Shown here piece after piece: positions 1 to 8,037 of a stretch of DNA of 64,000 nucleotides. Position numbers and translations under genes: made by a program. Source of the stretch: a virus; the IMG/VR virus record IMGVR_UViG_3300025874_000005, positions 1-64,000 of that record. One strand, 5' to 3'. Position 1 is the first letter of the stretch. Every line of letters begins with the position of its first letter. The notes under the pieces were generated by a model. It saw only the letters and a list, made by a program, of their open reading frames with translations, made no database searches and had not been told where the DNA came from.

Positions 1-1
1 A

Positions 2-106
2 TCTTGGACAACATCAACAAGATCAAATTATAATACAGATTTCCCATATAGATCTAGAGTAGGAGATAATTGGACATATTTAATATTTACAGCACCCGCA
101 GAATAA
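2..106 (+). CDS. C-terminal end of a truncated gene, probable virion protein
   Basis: An open frame enters from the left edge and stops at 104-106, leaving 34 codons that end in ...FTAPAE. The next gene starts 2 bases after this stop, the tight spacing usual here. Too short to identify; the following gene looks structural, so a tail or baseplate protein is a guess. Confidence 0.5.
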   Translation, partial: SWTTSTRSNYNTDFPYRSRVGDNWTYLIFTAPAE

Positions 107-108
107 TT

Positions 109-789
109 ATGTATATACCAAAAAGTAGAATATTAACCAATCAATATAGTAATGATAACTCATTAGTATATAAATCAAATAAAGAAGTTTATACGGGATT
201 TTACTACAAAACCTTTGAAGGTAAATACTTTACAGGTAAAACCCAAAATGACCCACCTAATGAAGAATTAGAATTAATAGAAGATATAAATTCAATTCCT
301 ATTGTTGAGCAACCTCAAAATTCAATAGCTTATAGTGATGCACCTACTATATTTGAAGATATTAACACACCCGGATACTCAGAAAGTATGGTAGTAAAAT
401 ATGCTACTTTACAAAAAGTGGATTTATCTAAATCTACCTTAATAAATATGCCCACACAGGAATATCCTTCTCCAACAGAAGAAGACTATAAAGTTGGTAG
501 TTTTACTAGATATTTCTGTGTTAAAACAAACCAACCAATTTGGCTTGAAATATCATCAGATACCTTTGATAAACTTGAAAGTAGAAGCGGAGAATGGTTG
601 TGGCAACCTTACAAATTAGTAACTTTACAATGGGCTTTAGTAGGAAGTGAAAATTACGTAGCTACTACTAATAAAAATATTATAATATTAGCAGAAAGAA
701 GAAATAAAGTAATAGGGTTAAATGAATTTTTAAGAGGTAATTGGTTAAAATATTATAGAACTCCACTTGCCAATGCTTTAATAGGATAA
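109..789 (+). CDS. hypothetical protein, possibly virion structural
   Basis: 226 residues, soluble, no signal peptide or membrane segment. An in-frame TTG at 70 would add 13 residues, but ATG 109 is preferred because the preceding gene ends at 106. The protein is rich in Tyr, Asn and Thr, with an aromatic middle part (WLEISSDTF, GEWLWQPYK) of the kind common in phage tail or neck proteins. I do not recognise the family. It is followed by a promoter that starts the replication block, so it is probably the last gene of a structural operon. Confidence 0.7.
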   Translation: MYIPKSRILTNQYSNDNSLVYKSNKEVYTGFYYKTFEGKYFTGKTQNDPPNEELELIEDINSIPIVEQPQNSIAYSDAPTIFEDINTPGYSESMVVKYATLQKVDLSKSTLINMPTQEYPSPTEEDYKVGSFTRYFCVKTNQPIWLEISSDTFDKLESRSGEWLWQPYKLVTLQWALVGSENYVATTNKNIIILAERRNKVIGLNEFLRGNWLKYYRTPLANALIG

Positions 790-813
790 TGAGGTAATAA
801 ACTTTAATTTTAA

Positions 814-846
814 TTTGGCTAAACCCAAATTATTTCTTATATTACG
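814..846 (+). promoter_or_regulatory. Bacteroidetes-type promoter upstream of the family-A polymerase
   Basis: TTTG at 814-817 and TATATT at 838-843, exactly 24 bases apart start to start, followed by ACG. The -33 box lies in a 7-bp inverted repeat, AATTTGG (812-818) with CCAAATT (825-831). The ATG at 860 sits in the AAAGTT-ATG context. Confidence 0.65.
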
Positions 847-859
847 TTAAAATAAAGTT

Positions 860-2119
860 ATGTTTTGGTTAGTAGAATCTGAGGATCAAATAAAAAGGTT
901 TTTTCAAAGTAGTTATAAGGAAGCATTTGTAGAAATAATTCCATATAATGACACCGTACACCCCACACAAAACCAAGTTTGTGCCGTTTATATTCGTCCG
1001 TTAGTATCCACAAAAGGATTCATGTTGCCCATTTCGCATAGCGAAACGATTGATACTAGTATTGACAATATAAAACACATATTATCAAAATATGATGCAT
1101 TGTACGTGCGTGATAAAAAGGAATTTTTACATTATTTTCCTTTAAAAACTCTTTATGACATAACACTTAGTTCTCATACGTATATACGTGAAACAACACA
1201 AACCCACTCTTACTTCTACAGCAAGATGGGTGATAAAAAAGATTTAAACCGCATTATTCCAATAGTAAAACATTATGAATATTGTGAAAACCTATTTAAT
1301 GATTTAAAAGATAAAATAAATGAGCCAATCAACGAATTTTACAACACAAAAGCCTCAGTGGTATTCAACGCCGTGGAGCGAAGTGGTTTACGAATTGATA
1401 GAGAAAAATTCCAATCGCACTTTCACGATGTCGATGGAGAGTATGTCTACACACAATTCAACTTTAAAACCCTTACAGGAAGACCAAGTAATAAATTCAA
1501 AGGAGTAAATTATGCGGCGATACCCAAAGATGACGGTAGTAGAGACAGTTTTATCGCAAGTAATGATTGCTTGCTTGAGCTTGATATTGGTGCTTATCAT
1601 CCTACTTTGTTGGCTAAGTTGGTCGATTATGATTTTGGTGATGAGGATATTCATGCTGCCTTTGCTAAAATGTATGGGGTGGATTACCAAAAAGCTAAGG
1701 AGTTAACATTTAAACAACTATACGGAGGAGTATTTGATAAGTATAAAGATCTGGAATTCTTTAGAAAAGTAACGGCATATACGGATGATTTGTGGGATAC
1801 TTTTCAATATCAAGGCTACATTGAATGCCCTATCTCTAAAAAAATATTCAAAAGAGATGAATTAGATAATATGAAGCCTCAAAAGTTGTTAAATTATTTG
1901 CTTCAAAACTTGGAGACGTCATATAACATTCGTATATTGTGGGAAATATTTAAAACATTAAACGGTGCTAATACAAAATTAATACTATATACTTACGATT
2001 CTTTTTTGTTTGATTTAGATAGAAGTGAAAGGGTAAAAATGGTGGAGATATTAAATATATTTAAAGATTATAAATTAAACATAAAATTCAACTATGGCAA
2101 CACATACAATTTTAAATAA
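860..2119 (+). CDS. small family-A (Pol I-like) DNA polymerase
   Basis: 419 residues; a template-directed DNA polymerase by motif. The C-terminal half carries the three family-A palm and finger motifs: motif A as LLELDIGAYHPTLLA (usually DYSQIELR), motif B as AKELTFKQLYGG (Lys and YG kept) and motif C as YTYDSFLFD (Asp kept). The N-terminal 170 residues show no DxE 3'-5' exonuclease motif, and the protein is much shorter than T7 gp5 (about 700), so it is probably an exonuclease-free core. It opens the replication operon, although a complete T4-type family-B polymerase is also encoded at 26627-29238. Parts of the gene (about 1320-1480) are less AT-rich than neighbours. It could serve repair or lesion bypass. 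Confidence 0.75.
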   Translation: MFWLVESEDQIKRFFQSSYKEAFVEIIPYNDTVHPTQNQVCAVYIRPLVSTKGFMLPISHSETIDTSIDNIKHILSKYDALYVRDKKEFLHYFPLKTLYDITLSSHTYIRETTQTHSYFYSKMGDKKDLNRIIPIVKHYEYCENLFNDLKDKINEPINEFYNTKASVVFNAVERSGLRIDREKFQSHFHDVDGEYVYTQFNFKTLTGRPSNKFKGVNYAAIPKDDGSRDSFIASNDCLLELDIGAYHPTLLAKLVDYDFGDEDIHAAFAKMYGVDYQKAKELTFKQLYGGVFDKYKDLEFFRKVTAYTDDLWDTFQYQGYIECPISKKIFKRDELDNMKPQKLLNYLLQNLETSYNIRILWEIFKTLNGANTKLILYTYDSFLFDLDRSERVKMVEILNIFKDYKLNIKFNYGNTYNFK

Positions 2120-2582
2120 ACCTTCGCATATGTATAAGGTAGACGACTTTCAGGAGTTGGATAACTTAAACATTAGCGATTTGAATAATAAATTATTTTG
2201 CACCTTTACAACTTTAGAGGAATTAGATGGCCTTTTAGACCACATAACATCTAGTTATTCTATAATGTATAATAAGATATTTGTTTTACATATAAAAAGT
2301 AATGATGAATATGTTTGCACATATAACATAGATCAGGGAAACATATCTCATTTAGATAGAAATTCATTACCACCTAATACTATAATGGTGCATAGGAAAA
2401 AAGATACTAATACTTTATATACTATCAATGCCCTAAATGAATTAATTAAAAAATTAAATGGGGGAGTAGTTGATACTAAATTCCCAATTGATTGGCAACA
2501 TTACAGAAACACAGTTCTTCTTACCCAACATGATGAATTAAAGCAACTGAAAACAAAGATTTTCAAGATTATTGAACTTTAG
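2094..2582 (+). CDS. hypothetical protein
   Basis: 162 residues, starting inside the last 26 bases of the polymerase gene in another frame, which suggests translational coupling. A second ATG at 2130 would remove the overlap, so the start is uncertain. Soluble, acidic and Asn-rich, no cysteine cluster or nucleotide-binding motif. Its place between a polymerase and the SSB suggests a replication accessory role, but nothing in the sequence shows one. Confidence 0.65.
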   Translation: MATHTILNKPSHMYKVDDFQELDNLNISDLNNKLFCTFTTLEELDGLLDHITSSYSIMYNKIFVLHIKSNDEYVCTYNIDQGNISHLDRNSLPPNTIMVHRKKDTNTLYTINALNELIKKLNGGVVDTKFPIDWQHYRNTVLLTQHDELKQLKTKIFKIIEL

Positions 2583-2616
2583 GTTGGTTTACCCAAAAGA
2601 AGTTCTTATATTAACA
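2583..2616 (+). promoter_or_regulatory. Bacteroidetes-type promoter upstream of the SSB
   Basis: GTTG at 2583-2586 (one mismatch to TTTG) and TATATT at 2607-2612, 24 bases apart. A short TTGG...CCAA repeat follows the -33 box. Confidence 0.5.
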
Positions 2617-2649
2617 CAGTTATTAAATTAAAATTAAAAGTTATAAAAC

Positions 2650-3492
2650 ATGGATTTAAATGCAATTAAAAAGCGTCTGAATGATTTTCAAAATCAGACA
2701 AACAGTTCCGGAGGTCAACAAAAACAACTATTCTGGAAGCCAACAGTAGGTAAACAACTAATTAGAGTTGCACCTAACAAATACAACAAAGATTTTCCAT
2801 TTACGGAAATGAAATTCTACTATGGAATTGGTAGTAAACGAGTAATGGCATCTCCTTCAAATTGGGGTGAGAAAGATCCAATTATGGAATTTGCTAAACA
2901 ACTTCGTGGAACTAGTGATAGAGAAAATTGGAGACTAGCTAAAAAATTAGACCCAAAAACACGTATTTTTGCTCCTGTAGTTATTCGTGGGCAAGAAGAT
3001 GAAGGTGTTAAGCTGTGGCAGTTTGGTAAAGAAGTTTATCAAGAATTTTTGAATATGGCTGCTGATGATGAAATTGGTGATTTTACTGATATTGCTGGTG
3101 GTAGAGATATTAAACTATCTACAGTAGGACCAGAAACAACAGGTACTCCTTATAATAAAACATCAATTGGACCATCTTTAAAAACATCTCCACTTCATGA
3201 TGATGCTACATTAGTTGAAAGTTTGATGAATGATCAAGCAGATCCAATGAAGGTATTTAAACCACTTTCATATGATGAAATGAAAGTAGCCCTTCAAGAA
3301 TGGTTAGCCCCAGAGGGTAGTGAAGAAGAAGGAGAAATAACTTCAGAACCTGCAGTAGCGTTTGACAGTGATGAAAAAAAGTCTAATTACTCATTAGATA
3401 CAACATCTACCAATGTTAAAAAGTCAAAAGCCGCACAATTTGATGATTTGTTTTCAGATGATAAAAATAAATCAGACGATTTACCGTTTTAA
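2650..3492 (+). CDS. 32: single-stranded DNA-binding protein, gp32-like
   Basis: 280 residues. Coats ssDNA during replication and recombination. The core (30-150) has the gp32-like pattern with FPFTEMKFYYGIG and ENWRLAKKLDPKTRIFAPVV, followed by a long acidic Ser/Asp tail. Unlike T4 gp32 there is no cysteine in the protein, so the zinc site is absent. The last residues are DDLPF, like the protein-docking tip of bacterial (Bacteroidetes) SSB rather than the T4 gp32 tail. UvsX, its natural partner, follows 10 bases downstream. Confidence 0.88.
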   Translation: MDLNAIKKRLNDFQNQTNSSGGQQKQLFWKPTVGKQLIRVAPNKYNKDFPFTEMKFYYGIGSKRVMASPSNWGEKDPIMEFAKQLRGTSDRENWRLAKKLDPKTRIFAPVVIRGQEDEGVKLWQFGKEVYQEFLNMAADDEIGDFTDIAGGRDIKLSTVGPETTGTPYNKTSIGPSLKTSPLHDDATLVESLMNDQADPMKVFKPLSYDEMKVALQEWLAPEGSEEEGEITSEPAVAFDSDEKKSNYSLDTTSTNVKKSKAAQFDDLFSDDKNKSDDLPF

Positions 3493-3502
3493 TAAATAAT
3501 TT

Positions 3503-4579
3503 ATGGCTAGAAAGAAAAAATCACTATCGGAGGCAGTCTCCTCAGAAATACAGGCAAATTTTAACTTAGATGGGTTTAAATCTAAAAAAGGTTTAACATC
3601 CAAAGCTAAATTTAAGGATCAAGAATGGATTCCTCTATCACCAGCATACCAGGAAATAACGTCAGTACCTGGTATTCCTATGGGTCATATAGTTTTACTT
3701 AGAGGTCATTCTGACACTGGAAAAACTACAGCTCTATTAGAAACAGCAGTTGAAGCTCAAAAACGTAAAGTACTTCCGGTTTTTATCATTACAGAGATGA
3801 AATGGAATTGGGAGCATGCTATACAGATGGGTTTAAAAGTTAATGAAGTTGTTGATGAAGAAACAGGTGAAATAACTGATTATAATGGTAATTTTATTTA
3901 TGTAGACAGAGAAACTATCCATTCAATTGAAGATGTTTCTGGATTTATTCTTGATTTAATTGATGAGCAGAAAAATGGTAACTTACCTTATGATTTACTA
4001 TTTCTTTGGGATTCAATTGGTTCAGTACCATGTGAAATGTCTATTAAATCTAATAAAAATAATAATGAGTGGAATGCTGGAGCAATGTCAACACAGTTTG
4101 GAAATAGTGTAAACCAACGCATTACATTATCTCGTAAAGAATCATCTCCATATACTAATACTTTAGTTTGTATTAATAAAGTATGGACAGCAAAAGCAGA
4201 ATCACCAATGGGTAAACCAAAACTTATGAATAAAGGTGGATTTGCTATGTGGTTTGATTCAACATTTGTTGTAACCTTTGGTAATATTATGAATGCTGGA
4301 ACTTCTAAAATAAAAGCTATTAAAGGAGGAAAACAAGTAGAATTTGCTAAACGTGTAAATGTTCAGGTTGATAAAAACCACATTAATGGTATGACAACAA
4401 GAGGAAAACTTGTAATGACACCTCATGGGTTTATTTTGGATAATGATAAAGATTTGAAGAAATATAAAGAAGACCATGCAGAAGAATGGGCTGCTATATT
4501 AGGTGGAAGTGATTTCAAGATCGCAGAAGAAGATCAAGAATATCATGATATAACATCTCACACAGACGAGCCACAATAA
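3503..4579 (+). CDS. uvsX: UvsX-like RecA-family recombinase
   Basis: 358 residues. Strand-exchange ATPase of T4-type recombination-dependent replication. Walker A is GHSDTGKT (68-75), Walker B is around LLFLWDSIGS, and an Asn/Lys-rich stretch after it corresponds to the ssDNA-binding loops. Length fits UvsX (about 390) rather than bacterial RecA. The acidic C-terminus resembles the regulatory tail of the family. Lies directly after the SSB, the usual functional pair. Confidence 0.9.
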   Translation: MARKKKSLSEAVSSEIQANFNLDGFKSKKGLTSKAKFKDQEWIPLSPAYQEITSVPGIPMGHIVLLRGHSDTGKTTALLETAVEAQKRKVLPVFIITEMKWNWEHAIQMGLKVNEVVDEETGEITDYNGNFIYVDRETIHSIEDVSGFILDLIDEQKNGNLPYDLLFLWDSIGSVPCEMSIKSNKNNNEWNAGAMSTQFGNSVNQRITLSRKESSPYTNTLVCINKVWTAKAESPMGKPKLMNKGGFAMWFDSTFVVTFGNIMNAGTSKIKAIKGGKQVEFAKRVNVQVDKNHINGMTTRGKLVMTPHGFILDNDKDLKKYKEDHAEEWAAILGGSDFKIAEEDQEYHDITSHTDEPQ

Positions 4580-4581
4580 AC

Positions 4582-4614
4582 TTTGATACCCGGGATATCT
4601 TTCGTATATTCCGG
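4582..4614 (+). promoter_or_regulatory. promoter with spanning 8-bp inverted repeat
   Basis: TTTG at 4582-4585 and TATATT at 4605-4610 (23 apart). ATACCCGG (4586-4593) and CCGGGTAT (4611-4618) are perfect complements that bracket the -7 box, so the element is either an operator or an RNA hairpin. Precedes the 5' nuclease gene. Confidence 0.6.
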
Positions 4615-4632
4615 GTATATAAAAAAATCACA

Positions 4633-5661
4633 ATGAAACAAAAGGAATTATTAAATCTCCTCAACAATATTGAGGAGCATGGGGAAGAAACTGTAGAAGG
4701 GGAAAGAATTCTAATGATAGATGGATTAAATCTATTTTTTAGAAACTTTGCAATGATGAATATGGTAAACCCCGATGGGGTTCATATTGGGGGGTTAGGC
4801 GGATTTTTTAGATCTTTAGGAGCTGAAATTCGTAGAGTTGATCCTACTCAAGTTTATGTAATATTTGATGGTGCTGGGTCAGCTAATGCTAGGAAAAATC
4901 TCCTCCCTGAATATAAATCAGGTAGGGATTTACAACGTATTACTAATTGGGAAGCTTTTGATGATATAGAAGATGAACATGATGCTAAAGTGGATCAAAT
5001 GGTCAGGGTAATTCAATACCTAAAAACTTTACCTGTTAAAACTATAACATTACCTAAAGTTGAAGCTGATGATGTTATAGCATATTTGTCAGATATTATC
5101 CCTGAAAAACCAGAAGATAAAGTGTTTATAGTATCCTCAGATAAAGATTTTTTACAACTAATTAATAAAAATGTTATTGTATATCGCCCTATGGAAAAGG
5201 AATTTTATACTGAAGAAACAGTAGTTGAAAAATTTAATATGTCCCCTCATAATTTTATTTTATATAAAACCCTAATGGGAGACAATTCAGATAAAGTAAA
5301 AGGAGTTAAAGGGTTAGGTGAAAAGAAACTAAGAAAACTATTTCCTGAATTAAGTGAAAGAGATTTATCATTAGATGATATCTATAATATTTGTGAATCA
5401 AAATTTAAGGAAAATGTTATATATGCTAGGGTAATTCAACATATTGATGAATTAGAAAAGAATTACAAAATAATGGATTTATCTAACCCAATGTTAGATG
5501 AAAATGATAAAAAATACCTCACTCAGGTTGTGAAAACTAATGATTATCATTATCTTCCTGATCAATTCGTAGCATTCTACAATGAAGATAAATTAGGTGG
5601 AATGATAAGAAATGTTAATTTTTGGGTAAAGGAAATATTTGAATCATTGCAAATTAAATAA
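4633..5661 (+). CDS. rnh: 5'-3' exonuclease / RNase H (FEN family)
   Basis: 342 residues. Removes RNA primers and flaps on the lagging strand. Family acidic motifs are visible: ILMIDGLNLFFRNF near residue 26, VEADDVIAYL, SSDKDFLQLI, and the helix-hairpin-helix region GDNSDKVKGVKGLGEKKL. Length matches T4 RNase H (about 305) with a small extension. Sits between UvsX and the replicative helicase, with its own promoter. Confidence 0.9.
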   Translation: MKQKELLNLLNNIEEHGEETVEGERILMIDGLNLFFRNFAMMNMVNPDGVHIGGLGGFFRSLGAEIRRVDPTQVYVIFDGAGSANARKNLLPEYKSGRDLQRITNWEAFDDIEDEHDAKVDQMVRVIQYLKTLPVKTITLPKVEADDVIAYLSDIIPEKPEDKVFIVSSDKDFLQLINKNVIVYRPMEKEFYTEETVVEKFNMSPHNFILYKTLMGDNSDKVKGVKGLGEKKLRKLFPELSERDLSLDDIYNICESKFKENVIYARVIQHIDELEKNYKIMDLSNPMLDENDKKYLTQVVKTNDYHYLPDQFVAFYNEDKLGGMIRNVNFWVKEIFESLQIK

Positions 5662-5676
5662 ATTAAAATAAAAGTT

Positions 5677-7041
5677 ATGACATTAACCAGTTTAAATCAA
5701 TATGGAAACCATTTCCAAATAAAGGTACTATCTTCACTTTTAACCCATAAAGAATTCTTAACCAATATTCATGATATTTTGAGTGATGAATATTTTGATA
5801 ACCAAGCACATCAATGGGTTATTAATGAAATTCTTAGGTATTATGATAAATACCATACTACGCCTTCAATGGATACCCTTAAGGTAGAACTTCAAAAAAT
5901 TGAAAATGAAGTATTAAAACTATCAGTAAGAGAACAACTCAAATCAGCATATGAATCATCTGATGAAGATTTAGAGTATGTTCAAGAAGAATTTTCAACA
6001 TTTTGTAAAAATCAACAATTAAAAAAAGCCTTACTTAATAGTGTAGATTTACTTAAGGCTGGGGATTTTGATGGGATTAAATATCTAGTAGAATCTGCAT
6101 TAAAAGCAGGAAACGATAAAAATGTAGGTCATGAATATAATAAAGATATCGAATCACGTTTTAGAGAAGATTCAAGAACTACATTACCAACTCCTTGGGA
6201 AAATGTCAACGACATATTGCAAGGTGGATTGGGAAATGGAGATTTTGGTCTTATATTTGGCAATCCAGGAGGTGGTAAATCTTGGTCATTAGTTGCCTTA
6301 GGTGGGTATGCTGTAAGGATGGGATTTAATGTTTTACATTATACTCTTGAATTAGGCGAGCAGTATGTTGGTAGAAGATATGATGCTTTCTTCAGCAAAA
6401 TCCCAGTAGACCAAGTACTTAAAAATCGAGATAAAATTGAAGAAATTTTACCTCAACTTCCTGGAGAACTTATTATCAAAGAATTCCCTACAGGAAGAGC
6501 AACAATTTCAACAATTGAATCTCACATTCGTAAAGTAGAAGATTTGGGAACTAAAGCAGATTTAATTATAATTGATTATGTAGATCTTCTCTCAACAAAG
6601 AAAAGAACAGCTGATCGTAAAGGGGAAATTGATGATATTTATACAAGCACTAAAGGACTTGCTAGAGAATTAGATGTACCAATTTGGTCAGTTTCTCAAG
6701 TAAATCGTGCAGGTGCAAAAGATGATGTTATTGAAGGAGATAAAGCAGCAGGATCATATGATAAAATTATGATTACTGATTTTTGTATGTCTTTATCAAG
6801 AAAAAAACAAGATAAGGTAAATGGAACAGGAAGATTTCACATTATGAAGAATAGGTATGGTATGGATGGTTTAACATTTGGTGTAAAAGCTGATACATCT
6901 ACAGGACATTTCGAAGTTCATGATTACAATCCAGATGACTATGAATCAGATGAACCTACCCCACAAAATAAAGGTTATGGTGATTTTGATACCTTTGATA
7001 AGCAAGTATTAAAAAATAAATTTTTTGAATTAAATAAATAA
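5677..7041 (+). CDS. 41: replicative DNA helicase, DnaB/gp41-like
   Basis: 454 residues. Hexameric 5'-3' helicase that unwinds the fork. An N-terminal helical domain (1-150) precedes a RecA-fold motor with Walker A GNPGGGKS (195-202), Walker B-like LIIIDYVDLL and a C-terminal KNRYGMDG segment typical of DnaB motif 4. No zinc-binding primase domain is fused. The primase itself (gp61) is not in the window. Start ATG is in the AAAAGTT-ATG context. Confidence 0.92.
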   Translation: MTLTSLNQYGNHFQIKVLSSLLTHKEFLTNIHDILSDEYFDNQAHQWVINEILRYYDKYHTTPSMDTLKVELQKIENEVLKLSVREQLKSAYESSDEDLEYVQEEFSTFCKNQQLKKALLNSVDLLKAGDFDGIKYLVESALKAGNDKNVGHEYNKDIESRFREDSRTTLPTPWENVNDILQGGLGNGDFGLIFGNPGGGKSWSLVALGGYAVRMGFNVLHYTLELGEQYVGRRYDAFFSKIPVDQVLKNRDKIEEILPQLPGELIIKEFPTGRATISTIESHIRKVEDLGTKADLIIIDYVDLLSTKKRTADRKGEIDDIYTSTKGLARELDVPIWSVSQVNRAGAKDDVIEGDKAAGSYDKIMITDFCMSLSRKKQDKVNGTGRFHIMKNRYGMDGLTFGVKADTSTGHFEVHDYNPDDYESDEPTPQNKGYGDFDTFDKQVLKNKFFELNK

Positions 7042-7047
7042 AAATAA

Positions 7048-8034
7048 ATGGCAAAAACTTCCCTACTAAAAGAACGTATAGTATATAAACCTTTTGAATA
7101 TCAGGAGGCATCAGATTTTTGGTTACAACAACAACAAGCTCATTGGTTACATACAGAAGTTCCAATGATGAGTGATGTTAATGATTGGAAACAAAATTTA
7201 ACAGAGAATGAAAAAAATATAATTGGAACTATATTAAAAGGATTCGCTCAAACTGAAACAGTTGTAAATGATTATTGGTCAACTTTAGTTACAAAATGGT
7301 TTAGAAAACCTGAGATAATTAAAATGGCTGTTACATTTGGGGCTTTTGAAACTATTCATGCTGAAGCTTATTCTTTGTTAAATGAAGAATTAGGGTTAGA
7401 TGATTTTAGCGAATTTTTAGAGGATGAAGCAACAATGGCTAAAATTGATGCCTTAACAAAAGTAAGAGATTCACATGATGGTACTCCTAATTGGCATGAA
7501 AGAGCTAAATCATTAGCTATATTCTCAGCATTTACGGAAGGTGTTAATTTATTTTCTTCATTTGCTGTTTTATTATCTTTTAAATTAGATAATAAACTTA
7601 AGGGTGTAGGTCAAATAGTTGAGTGGAGTATTAGAGATGAATCATTACACTCAAATGCTGGGTGTTGGCTATTTAGAACCTTAATGCAAGAACACCCTGA
7701 ATTTAACACCCCAGAGTTGAAAACTGATATTGAAGAAGCAGCTAAATTATCTTTAAAATTAGAATTAGATTTTATTGATAAAGTTTATGAAATGGGGGAT
7801 TTAAAAGGATGTCCAAAATATGATTTAGTATCATTCATTAAACATAGAGTAAACACTAAAATGGGTGATTTAGGATATGGCGCAATTGTTAATGGTATAG
7901 ATAAAGACGCAGTACAAAGAATGAAATGGTTTGATAGTCTATCAGGTGGTAAACAACACACAGATTTCTTTGCGAATCGAGTTACTAACTATTCCAAAGG
8001 AGTTCAAGATTGGGATGCTAATTCAATATTTTAA
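7048..8034 (+). CDS. nrdB: class I ribonucleotide reductase, beta subunit
   Basis: 328 residues. Houses the di-metal centre and generates the radical used by NrdA. Metal ligands are visible in the E...ETIHAEAYS segment and in WSIRDESLHSNAGC. Length is typical of small NrdB (about 320-380). Starts 6 bases after the helicase and ends 3 bases before nrdA, so the B-before-A order is translationally linked. Confidence 0.93.
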   Translation: MAKTSLLKERIVYKPFEYQEASDFWLQQQQAHWLHTEVPMMSDVNDWKQNLTENEKNIIGTILKGFAQTETVVNDYWSTLVTKWFRKPEIIKMAVTFGAFETIHAEAYSLLNEELGLDDFSEFLEDEATMAKIDALTKVRDSHDGTPNWHERAKSLAIFSAFTEGVNLFSSFAVLLSFKLDNKLKGVGQIVEWSIRDESLHSNAGCWLFRTLMQEHPEFNTPELKTDIEEAAKLSLKLELDFIDKVYEMGDLKGCPKYDLVSFIKHRVNTKMGDLGYGAIVNGIDKDAVQRMKWFDSLSGGKQHTDFFANRVTNYSKGVQDWDANSIF

Positions 8035-8037
8035 GAT

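Noticed and set aside
1320-1706. Short forward frames inside the family-A polymerase gene
   Set aside because: Alternative-frame shadows of a gene with clear polymerase motifs.
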